Under the pieces are notes generated by a model that saw nothing but the letters and a program-made list of their open reading frames with translations, was not told the DNA's origin and did no database searches. Source: Desulfobacteraceae bacterium (lineage in GTDB: Bacteria; Desulfobacterota; Desulfobacteria; Desulfobacterales; SURF-7). From it: a stretch of DNA of 5,533 bases. Shown piece by piece: positions 1 through 5,533 of this stretch. The stretch lies in assembly GCA_030619585.1 (NCBI GenBank), contig JAUXBD010000129.1, forward strand, positions 1 through 5,533, written 5' to 3'. The translations under genes and the position numbers were made by a program. Numbering within the stretch: the stretch's first letter is position 1; each line of letters opens with the position of its first letter.

Positions 1-14
1 ACAGAACGACATGG

Positions 15-713
15 CTACGATCCGACTTTTTCTTCATGGGGGTTGGTTAAATACCCGATTTCCAAAAGTACCCCCGGCATATCAACGCCGGACAGTACCA
101 TAAGGGGGGCGCCCTGGACCATGATATTAAGGTTTTGGATATGATCAGCCAGGTATGTTTGCAAAGTTTCGGCAAGAGCCATGCTGTCTTTCATATGTTT
201 GCTTTGAATATCATCCCATGCTGTAAGTCCGCCGTTTTGAAAAAGCGACTGTGATCCGTCTTTACGTAACAGACTTTTTTCCGGTACGCCTTTGTGGTAG
301 AATATTGCCATACCCTTTGCTTTATGCAGGAAACTTCCGCCTGTGTGGATGCTTATAAACAAATCCGCTTTTATATTGTTGGCTTTTGCTCCTCTCTGGG
401 GAATATCCAATAAATAATCGTCGGTTCTGGTAAGCGTTATTCTGTAATTATTCCCAAGCTTTTTTTTCATCATTTTTGCTAGTGTTAAAGACACTGTTTT
501 TTCAAAGGTGTTTTCAAAACCCTTTGAGCCCTTATCATGGCCTCCGTGACCCGGGTCTATAACTATGGTTTTAAAGGGAATAAATGCCTGTCGGCCATCA
601 AAAGAGGTGTCTTTTCCCAAAGCCTGTGTGAAGGACGCATTAAACAACAAAAGTACGGTTAGTATTGTTTTAACACACTGTTTTTTGTTGTGAAACTTTT
701 TAAAAGCAACCAT
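15..713 (-). CDS. Exported N-acetylmuramoyl-L-alanine amidase (Amidase_3 family)
   Basis: Zinc amidase that cleaves the bond between N-acetylmuramic acid and the L-alanine of the stem peptide in periplasmic peptidoglycan. From the chosen ATG the protein has 232 residues. Residues 1-31 look like a Sec signal peptide: a basic start (FKKFHNKK), a hydrophobic TILTVLLLF core and a likely cut after SFTQA, with no lipobox. The catalytic domain begins at about residue 48 with KTIVIDPGHGG. Visible zinc ligands are His56 (DPGHGG), Glu71 (FEKTVSL) and His123 (SIHTGG); the catalytic glutamate is Glu218 in VLLEIGYLTN. The open frame extends upstream to 953, but that would overlap tig, add about 80 residues ahead of the signal peptide and run through a promoter-like site, so it is rejected. 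No good Shine-Dalgarno marks the start; ATG at 734 is the main alternative. The stop falls 12 residues after YLTN starts, earlier than usual for the family, which normally has another helix. Function is confident; start and intactness are less so. Confidence 0.87.
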   Translation of the reverse strand: MVAFKKFHNKKQCVKTILTVLLLFNASFTQALGKDTSFDGRQAFIPFKTIVIDPGHGGHDKGSKGFENTFEKTVSLTLAKMMKKKLGNNYRITLTRTDDYLLDIPQRGAKANNIKADLFISIHTGGSFLHKAKGMAIFYHKGVPEKSLLRKDGSQSLFQNGGLTAWDDIQSKHMKDSMALAETLQTYLADHIQNLNIMVQGAPLMVLSGVDMPGVLLEIGYLTNPHEEKVGS

Positions 714-768
714 GATTTTTTTTAATTGACACATCTTATCTATTGATATTAACATAGTAGACTTTATG

Positions 769-797
769 TAAATAAGGAAATTTATATCGATTGTCAA
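769..797 (-). promoter_or_regulatory. Candidate sigma-70 promoter for the amidase gene
   Basis: On the minus strand a perfect TTGACA (797 to 792) is followed after 17 nt by TATTTA (774 to 769), a weak -10 with three of six consensus bases. Transcription would start near 762, leaving a short leader before ATG 734 or 713. This also argues against the far-upstream start codons of the same open frame. A second -10-like TATAAA lies at 786 to 781 but has only a poor -35 partner. Prediction by eye in AT-rich DNA. Confidence 0.35.
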
Positions 798-854
798 TAA
801 ATGTTGGCAGATACAAGAATAGTGTTGGAAATATTTGAAAATTTCTTCTGTATT

Positions 855-860
855 TATAAT
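855..860 (+). promoter_or_regulatory. Candidate -10 box of the tig operon promoter
   Basis: A perfect TATAAT lies 27 nt before the tig ATG, which would give a leader of about 20 nt that begins just before the Shine-Dalgarno. The -35 side is weak: TTGAAA at 835-840 is only 14 nt away, and the hexamer at the ideal 17-nt spacing (TATTTG) is poor. This may therefore depend on an activator or use a different -10. I saw no CIRCE element or sigma-32-type heat-shock consensus here. Confidence 0.4.
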
Positions 861-874
861 GTTTTTATTTTTTA

Positions 875-882
875 AGAAAGGA
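875..882 (+). promoter_or_regulatory. Ribosome binding site of tig
   Basis: AGAAAGGA ends 5 nt before the ATG at 888. It supports this start, which also matches the usual trigger factor N-terminus (MQVTVED). Confidence 0.75.
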
Positions 883-887
883 TAGTT

Positions 888-2216
888 ATGCAAGTTACTG
901 TTGAAGACCAGAGTCCTGTAAAGAAAATTCTCCATATAGAAGTTTCTGAACACGATGTTAGCCGTGAATTAAACGATGCTTACAATAAACTCAAAAAAAC
1001 TGCCAAAATAAAAGGGTTTAGACCGGGAAAGGTGCCCCGGTCCGTTTTAGAGGGGATGTTTAAAAAGGACGTACATGCTGATGTGACATCCAAGTTGATC
1101 CAGAGCTCTTTTGTGGAGGCAATAGAGGAAACCAAGATCAACATTCTCGGTCATCCCAAGGTTGACCCGCCCCAGCTGGATAAAAAAGGCCCATATAAAT
1201 ATGATGCTGCCGTGGAGGTAAGGCCTGAGATGGATGACATTGAATTTAAAGGGTTGTCTTTGACAAAAACCCTTTATAGGGCCGGTGAAGATGAGGTTGA
1301 TGGGCAGATCAAGATGCTAAGAAAGAATCAGGCAGTACTTGAGCCGATTAAAGAAGATAGGCCTGCAAAAGAGGGTGATGCGGCAATTGTGGATTATGAG
1401 GCTTTTAAAGATGGGAAACCAATAGATGACATGCCAAATGCCGAGGGAAGAACCATTGGAATCGGCAAGGGCTTTATCTCAAAAGATTTTGACCAGCAGC
1501 TTATAGGAATGAAGCCCGGCGATAAAAAAGAGTTTGAAATCCATATGCCGGAAGATTACTTCAAAAAAAGCCTGGCAGATCTTGATATCTCTTTTAGGGT
1601 GACTCTAAAGGAGATAAAAGAGGAGATCCTTCCTGAGCTTGATGATAAATTTGCAAAAAGTTTCGGCCAGTTTGAGTCTTTAGATGCGTTAAAAGATGAA
1701 ATTAAAAAAAATCTAAAGCAGGGCTATGATAAAAGAATTGAACATGAACTTAATGAGCAGATATTTAAAGCGTTGATAGAAAAGACAGACTTTGAACTTC
1801 CCGATACTCTTGTTGATTTCGAGCTTGAGATGATTATAGCAGATGCACAGAGGTCTTTTGCCCAAAGCAATATTTCCATGGAGCAGCTGGGCCTCACAAA
1901 GGAGACTCTTTCCGAAAAGTACCGTGACACAGCCGAAAAGCAGGCAAGGCGTCACCTTATTCTAGGGAAAATTATCCAGCAGGAGGATATGGCTGTTTCC
2001 CAAGAGGAGATTGACGAAGGTTTTAATGAGATTACAGAGCTTTATGCCCAGCCGATTGAAGAGATTAAGAAGTTTTATCATGAAAATCCTGATAAACTCG
2101 AAGTTTTTAAACACGCTTTACTTGAAAAAAAAGCTATCCAACTTATTATTAACCATGGTAGTATAGAGGAAAAAGAACCCGAGCCTGAACAGAAGCCTGA
2201 AGAAAATACTGAATAA
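888..2216 (+). CDS. tig: Trigger factor, ribosome-associated chaperone
   Basis: Cytoplasmic chaperone that docks at the ribosome exit tunnel and shields nascent chains; the family also has a peptidyl-prolyl isomerase domain. The 442 residues are close to the usual length (E. coli has 432). The N-terminal ribosome-binding domain covers about residues 1-115, with the signature GFRPGKVP at 43-50, the same position as in E. coli. The FKBP-like domain spans about 160-245 (EGDAAIVDY, then QLIGMKPGD and MPEDY). The helical substrate-binding C-domain runs from about 250 (LPELDDKFAK) to 425 and ends in an acidic, proline-rich tail (EEKEPEPEQKPEENTE). The isomerase domain is atypical: the usual DGxxFEGG is DGKPIDDM, and the usual FIPGFE is FISKDFD. 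The gene opens the tig-clpP-clpX-lon cluster; the gap to clpP is 51 nt with no terminator-like hairpin, so co-transcription is likely. Identity is secure. Confidence 0.98.
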   Translation: MQVTVEDQSPVKKILHIEVSEHDVSRELNDAYNKLKKTAKIKGFRPGKVPRSVLEGMFKKDVHADVTSKLIQSSFVEAIEETKINILGHPKVDPPQLDKKGPYKYDAAVEVRPEMDDIEFKGLSLTKTLYRAGEDEVDGQIKMLRKNQAVLEPIKEDRPAKEGDAAIVDYEAFKDGKPIDDMPNAEGRTIGIGKGFISKDFDQQLIGMKPGDKKEFEIHMPEDYFKKSLADLDISFRVTLKEIKEEILPELDDKFAKSFGQFESLDALKDEIKKNLKQGYDKRIEHELNEQIFKALIEKTDFELPDTLVDFELEMIIADAQRSFAQSNISMEQLGLTKETLSEKYRDTAEKQARRHLILGKIIQQEDMAVSQEEIDEGFNEITELYAQPIEEIKKFYHENPDKLEVFKHALLEKKAIQLIINHGSIEEKEPEPEQKPEENTE

Positions 2217-2253
2217 GACGAAACGGGTAAAATAATTACATAAGATTGATTGC

Positions 2254-2261
2254 AAAGGAGG
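2254..2261 (+). promoter_or_regulatory. Ribosome binding site that fixes the clpP GTG start
   Basis: AAAGGAGG, a near-perfect anti-16S match, ends 6 nt before the GTG at 2268. The open frame can be extended to a TTG at 2250, but the Shine-Dalgarno lies inside that extension and the extra residues (QRRLS) are not ClpP-like. GTG 2268 is therefore the start. Confidence 0.88.
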
Positions 2262-2267
2262 CTATCT

Positions 2268-2882
2268 GTGCCCTTAGTACCTATGGTTATTGAACAGAGC
2301 AGCAGGGGGGAACGCTCATACGATATATATTCGAGACTCCTTAAAGACAGGATTATCTTTCTAGGCACAGCCATAAATGATGATGTGGCAAACCTTTTAA
2401 TAGCTCAACTTCTTTTTCTTGAGTCGGATGATCCTGATAAGGACATAAATTTTTATATAAATTCTCCGGGTGGAGTGGTTACAGCCGGTATGGCTGTTTA
2501 TGATACAATGCAGTACATAAAGCCTGATATTGCAACAGTCTGCATAGGCCAGGCCGCCAGCATGGGCGCTGTTTTACTGGCCGCAGGTGCAAATGGAAAA
2601 CGGTACTCCCTTCCCAACTCCAGAATTATGATCCATCAACCCCTGGGTGGAGCACATGGGCAGGCTTCGGATATTGCAATCCAGGCAAAAGAGATCCTTC
2701 GAATGAAAGGAACCTTAAATAGAATCCTGTCAGTTCATACAGGCCAGGATATAGAGAGAATACAGGCTGATACGGATCGGAACTTTTTCATGGCAGGTGA
2801 TGAGGCAAAAGAGTATGGAATCATAGACCATGTAATAAAAAACAGGAACGATCTTGAGATCATAGAACCAAAGGAGGAATAG
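2268..2882 (+). CDS. clpP: ATP-dependent Clp protease proteolytic subunit ClpP
   Basis: Peptidase subunit of the ClpXP machine: two heptameric rings enclose a chamber where proteins unfolded by ClpX are cut. From the GTG start the protein has 204 residues, the usual length, and begins MPLVPMVIEQSSRGERSYDI, the typical axial-loop region with no long propeptide. The nucleophile Ser98 (GQAASMGA) and His123 (MIHQPLGG) are present, as are the NSPGG oxyanion-region motif at 65-69 and the handle helix after GGAHGQASDI. The third triad position is odd: in DTDRNFFM (168-175) Asn172 replaces the usual aspartate of DTxRDxF. The codon is AAC, one base from GAC. Listeria ClpP1 is a known case of Asn at this position, with altered activity. 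clpP is followed after 3 nt by clpX, whose ribosome binding site lies in the clpP 3' end. Identity is secure; how active the enzyme is alone is open. Confidence 0.97.
   Translation: MPLVPMVIEQSSRGERSYDIYSRLLKDRIIFLGTAINDDVANLLIAQLLFLESDDPDKDINFYINSPGGVVTAGMAVYDTMQYIKPDIATVCIGQAASMGAVLLAAGANGKRYSLPNSRIMIHQPLGGAHGQASDIAIQAKEILRMKGTLNRILSVHTGQDIERIQADTDRNFFMAGDEAKEYGIIDHVIKNRNDLEIIEPKEE
2871..2877 (+). promoter_or_regulatory. Ribosome binding site of clpX inside the end of clpP
   Basis: AAGGAGG overlaps the last Lys-Glu codons of clpP and lies 8 nt before the clpX ATG at 2886. With only 3 nt between stop and start, translational coupling that balances ClpP and ClpX output is plausible. Confidence 0.82.
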
Positions 2883-2885
2883 GCA

Positions 2886-4130
2886 ATGACAAAACAAGGG
2901 GATTCAAGCGATAATCTTTTCTGCTCATTCTGCGGGAAAAACCAGAAAGAGGTTAAGAAGCTTATAGCTGGCCCGGCTGTCTATATCTGTGATGAGTGTA
3001 TCCAGCTTTGCAGTGAAATAATAGAAGAAGAAAGCGGAAAGGATGAGGATGGCCCTGATAATCTGCTTGTTCCGCAAGAGATAAAAAAGCTGCTTGATGA
3101 GTATGTTATTGAACAGGATGTTGCCAAAAAGGTGCTCGCCGTTGCAGTCTACAACCATTACAAACGGCTTGATTCAGCAATAAATACAGGTGAAGTGGAG
3201 ATACAGAAAAGCAATATTCTTCTTATCGGCCCCACAGGTTGCGGCAAAACACTTCTCGCCCAGACCCTTGCACGTTTTCTCAATGTACCTTTTACAATTG
3301 CAGATGCCACGACTCTCACAGAGGCCGGCTATGTGGGAGAAGATGTTGAAAATATCATTTTATCGCTTTTACAAAATGCGGATTATGATGTGGAAAAAAC
3401 CCAAAAGGGTATTGTATATATAGATGAGATAGACAAGATAGCCCAAAGGTCCGACAACCCTTCCATTACAAGGGATGTGTCAGGAGAGGGCGTGCAGCAG
3501 GCACTGCTGAAAATTATTGAAGGAACAATAGCAAGCGTTCCCCCCAGGGGAGGAAGAAAACATCCCCAGCAGGACTTTGTAAAAGTTGACACAACAAACA
3601 TTCTTTTTATCTGCGGTGGAACATTTACCGGCCTGGACAATATTATCCAGCGGCGCCTGGGAGCCAAATCCATGGGGTTTGGAGCAAAGATCACAAAACA
3701 GGAAGAGAAAAGTATCGGAGATATCCTGCGAATGATTCGGTCAGAGGATCTGATACGATTTGGTCTGATACCCGAATTCTTGGGCCGGCTTCCTATTGTT
3801 TGTACTCTTGATGAGTTGAGCGAGCCCTCTTTGATCAAGATTTTGACTGAACCGAAAAACGCTTTGGTCAAACAGTTCCAAAAGCTCTTTGAAATAGAGG
3901 GTGTAAACCTCAGGCTCACGGATAGTGCTCTTTCTGCTGTGGCCAAAGAAGCCATGAAACGCAAAGCCGGCGCAAGGGGTCTGCGTTCGATTCTTGAAGG
4001 CTGCATGATCGATATCATGTATGACATACCTTCGATTGACAACGTCAAAGAGTGTGTAATCGGCGAAGAGGTTGTGCTTAACAAGGAAAAGCCGATTTTG
4101 TTGTTTGAACAGAAAAAGAAACAAGCATAA
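2886..4130 (+). CDS. clpX: ATP-dependent Clp protease ATP-binding subunit ClpX
   Basis: Hexameric AAA+ unfoldase that recognises tagged or native substrates and threads them into ClpP; it is cytoplasmic. Its 414 residues are typical of the family. The N-terminal zinc-binding domain has Cys13, Cys16, Cys35 and Cys38 (CSFC and CDEC). The AAA+ module follows: Walker A GPTGCGKT at 115-122 with Cys119 where Ser is usual, pore-1 loop GYVGED at 149-153, Walker B IVYIDEID with Asp180 and Glu181, and an RKH loop at 224-226. The ClpP-docking loop reads MGF (263-265) rather than the classic IGF, still hydrophobic. The arginine-finger segment is IPEFLGRLP (Arg301), and sensor 2 is GARGLR at 362-367. All motifs needed for activity are present, and the intact docking loop indicates it works with the ClpP encoded just upstream. 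The stop is 24 nt before lon, in the same frame. Confidence 0.98.
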   Translation: MTKQGDSSDNLFCSFCGKNQKEVKKLIAGPAVYICDECIQLCSEIIEEESGKDEDGPDNLLVPQEIKKLLDEYVIEQDVAKKVLAVAVYNHYKRLDSAINTGEVEIQKSNILLIGPTGCGKTLLAQTLARFLNVPFTIADATTLTEAGYVGEDVENIILSLLQNADYDVEKTQKGIVYIDEIDKIAQRSDNPSITRDVSGEGVQQALLKIIEGTIASVPPRGGRKHPQQDFVKVDTTNILFICGGTFTGLDNIIQRRLGAKSMGFGAKITKQEEKSIGDILRMIRSEDLIRFGLIPEFLGRLPIVCTLDELSEPSLIKILTEPKNALVKQFQKLFEIEGVNLRLTDSALSAVAKEAMKRKAGARGLRSILEGCMIDIMYDIPSIDNVKECVIGEEVVLNKEKPILLFEQKKKQA

Positions 4131-4154
4131 ATATTATTTCAAACATATAACATA

Positions 4155-5533
4155 ATGAGTAACGATATGATAAATATACAAAAGATGTTTAAACAAGATG
4201 AGTTTGAAAAGACAACCCTCTGTCTACCTCTTTTACCTTTAAGAGATATAGTTGTTTTTCCCCATATGGTGGCCCCTCTTTTTGTGGGGCGCTCAAAATC
4301 AGTTAATGCCCTTACGAATGCAATGAATCAAGATAAAAGGGTGTTTCTGGCCACACAGAACACTGCAGGAGTTGATAATCCGGGAGAGGCAGACATCAAC
4401 AAAGTGGGTACAATCGGAACCGTTCTGCAGCTGCTTCGTCTGCCCGACGGCACGGTAAAGGCGTTGGTTGAGGGAAAAACCAGAGCGCGCATCGTAAACT
4501 TTATTCCGGCAGATGATTTTTTTAAAGTAGAGCTGGAGATGATAGAAGACGCCCGGATCTCTACTGCTGAAGGAGAGGCGCTGGTAAGGGCCATTATAAA
4601 GGGTTTTGAAGAATATGCCGGTGTAAATAAAAGTATATCAAAAGAGATTGTCACTAATATATCGGCAATTTCAGATCCTTCAACCCTTGTGGACAGTGTT
4701 GCCGCCCACTTTTCATTCAAGATCCAGGATAAACAGCGCCTGCTGGAAACCATTTCCTTAAGTGACCGTCTCGCCTTCCTTCTTGAACTGATAAAGGCTG
4801 AAGTTGAGATCTTCAATATGGAGCAGAAGATTAAAGGCCGTGTTAAATCCCAGATGGAAAAAACCCAGAAGAACTATTATCTTAGCGAACAGATGCGGGC
4901 CATTAAAAAGGAGATGGGTGCAGAGGACGGCCATAGTGATGAGCTTAATGAGCTTGAGAAACGGATCAAGCGAAAAAGAATGTCAAAAGAAGCTGCCCGC
5001 AAAGTCAGACAGGAATTTAAAAAACTTAACATGATGACGCCCATGTCGGCCGAGGCAACGGTTGTGCGGAATTATATTGACTGGCTGATTTCACTTCCGT
5101 GGTATAATCACGGAAAGGTTCATAAAGATATTGAGAAAGCTGAAATAATATTAGACGAAGATCACTATGGGCTTGAAAAGCCAAAAGAACGTATACTTGA
5201 ATACCTTGCTGTGCAGATTTTGATCAAAAAGGTGCGTGGCCCCATACTCTGCCTTGTGGGCCCTCCAGGAGTGGGCAAGACATCTTTGGCAAAATCGGTG
5301 GCGCGGGCAACCGGCAGAAGATTTATACGTCTTTCATTGGGTGGTGTGAGAGATGAAGCTGAAATCAGGGGGCACAGGAGAACTTATATAGGCGCCATGC
5401 CGGGAAAGATAATTCAGTCTATAAAAAAGGCTGAGGTTAACAATCCGGTGTTCTGTCTTGATGAGGTCGATAAAATGAGCATGGATTTCAGGGGTGACCC
5501 GTCCGCAGCTCTTTTGGAGGTCCTTGACCCGGA
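4155..5533 (+). CDS. lon: ATP-dependent Lon protease, N-terminal part, cut by the window edge
   Basis: AAA+ serine protease that degrades misfolded and some regulatory proteins in the cytoplasm. Only 459 codons lie in the window; the frame is open at the right edge. The N-terminal substrate-binding domain begins at about residue 24 (LPLLPLRDIVVFPHMVAP) and extends to about 215. A helical stretch follows with the conserved MEKTQKNYYLSEQMRAIKKEMG segment at about 234-255. The ATPase part shows Walker A GPPGVGKT at 369-376 (Lys375), pore-loop YIGAMPGKII at about 411-420 and Walker B CLDEVDKM with Asp436 and Glu437. The Ser-Lys peptidase domain lies beyond the window. ATG 4155 is the first in-frame start after the clpX stop but has no clear Shine-Dalgarno; ATG 4167 or 4185 could be used, the latter giving a length nearer to E. 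coli Lon. Position at the end of tig-clpP-clpX fits the common gene order. Identity is secure; the exact start is not. Confidence 0.96.
   Translation, partial: MSNDMINIQKMFKQDEFEKTTLCLPLLPLRDIVVFPHMVAPLFVGRSKSVNALTNAMNQDKRVFLATQNTAGVDNPGEADINKVGTIGTVLQLLRLPDGTVKALVEGKTRARIVNFIPADDFFKVELEMIEDARISTAEGEALVRAIIKGFEEYAGVNKSISKEIVTNISAISDPSTLVDSVAAHFSFKIQDKQRLLETISLSDRLAFLLELIKAEVEIFNMEQKIKGRVKSQMEKTQKNYYLSEQMRAIKKEMGAEDGHSDELNELEKRIKRKRMSKEAARKVRQEFKKLNMMTPMSAEATVVRNYIDWLISLPWYNHGKVHKDIEKAEIILDEDHYGLEKPKERILEYLAVQILIKKVRGPILCLVGPPGVGKTSLAKSVARATGRRFIRLSLGGVRDEAEIRGHRRTYIGAMPGKIIQSIKKAEVNNPVFCLDEVDKMSMDFRGDPSAALLEVLDP

Noticed and set aside
741..799. Inverted TATTGA / TCAATA pair in the intergenic region
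   Set aside because: Six-base arms 47 nt apart in AT-rich DNA are expected by chance; no wider symmetry was seen.
714..953. N-terminal extension of the amidase open frame on the minus strand
   Set aside because: It overlaps the first codons of tig, lies ahead of a clear signal peptide, is AT-rich and not family-like, and covers both candidate promoters.
1713..1955. Antisense open frames within the tig C-terminal domain
   Set aside because: Two overlapping minus-strand frames opposite a conserved coding region, without recognisable domains.
2250..2267. TTG start extending ClpP by six residues
   Set aside because: The strong Shine-Dalgarno AAAGGAGG lies within this stretch and points to GTG 2268; the ClpP N-terminus matches from there.
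2078..2374. Minus-strand open frame spanning the tig-clpP junction
   Set aside because: It covers the end of tig, the clpP ribosome binding site and the conserved clpP start; the product is Ser-rich with no domain signal.
3383..4084. Long open frame of 233 codons antisense to clpX
   Set aside because: The sense strand encodes a full ClpX with all motifs; the antisense product is low-complexity, Ser/Arg/Ile-rich with no recognisable domain, as expected of a shadow frame.
3741..4124. Second antisense open frame over the clpX 3' end
   Set aside because: Mirror of the conserved ClpX C-terminal domain, with no recognisable domain of its own.
4328..4816. Antisense open frame of 162 codons over lon
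   Set aside because: The sense strand is the conserved Lon N-domain; the antisense product is Ser-rich and unrecognisable.
4804..5034. Short + strand open frame in another frame within lon
   Set aside because: It overlaps the conserved Lon helical region read in the lon frame; it is a basic, compositionally biased shadow.

Overview
The window carries a housekeeping protein-quality-control locus in the order trigger factor (tig), clpP, clpX, lon, all on the + strand, with a periplasmic N-acetylmuramoyl-L-alanine amidase gene diverging from it at the left end. The tig-clpP-clpX-lon order is widespread in proteobacteria. The moderately AT-rich sequence and the flavour of the proteins (a trigger factor with an ISKDFDQQLIGM-type FKBP segment, a ClpX with GPTGCGKT and SMGFGA) suggest an anaerobic sulfate-reducer-type deltaproteobacterium (Desulfobacterota, Desulfobacteraceae-like). 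That placement is an inference from memory of the families, not from a search.

Layout. 15-713 (-) is an exported zinc amidase (Amidase_3 family) with a signal peptide and intact zinc ligands, but it stops unusually early after its last conserved motif. 714-887 is an AT-rich divergent intergenic region that must hold the promoters of both transcription units; it contains a TATAAT just upstream of tig and, on the minus strand, a TTGACA with a weak -10. 888-2216 is trigger factor, 2268-2882 ClpP (GTG start with a near-perfect Shine-Dalgarno), 2886-4130 ClpX (Shine-Dalgarno inside the end of clpP) and 4155 to the right edge the first 459 codons of Lon. The gaps are 51, 3 and 24 nt. I see no terminator hairpin in them, so a single operon is likely.

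How the genes work together. Trigger factor binds nascent chains at the ribosome exit. ClpX unfolds substrates and feeds them to the ClpP peptidase barrel. Lon is an independent AAA+ protease for misfolded and regulatory proteins. The amidase acts on peptidoglycan in the periplasm and is a divergently transcribed neighbour rather than a functional partner.

The most notable observation is in ClpP: the position that aligns with the catalytic aspartate (Asp172 in Bacillus numbering) is asparagine, while Ser98 and His123 are intact. Other points are the early stop of the amidase, a trigger factor PPIase domain lacking several usual pocket residues, and a lon start without a clear Shine-Dalgarno. 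I found no mobile element, CRISPR array, RNA gene or clearly new system in this window.
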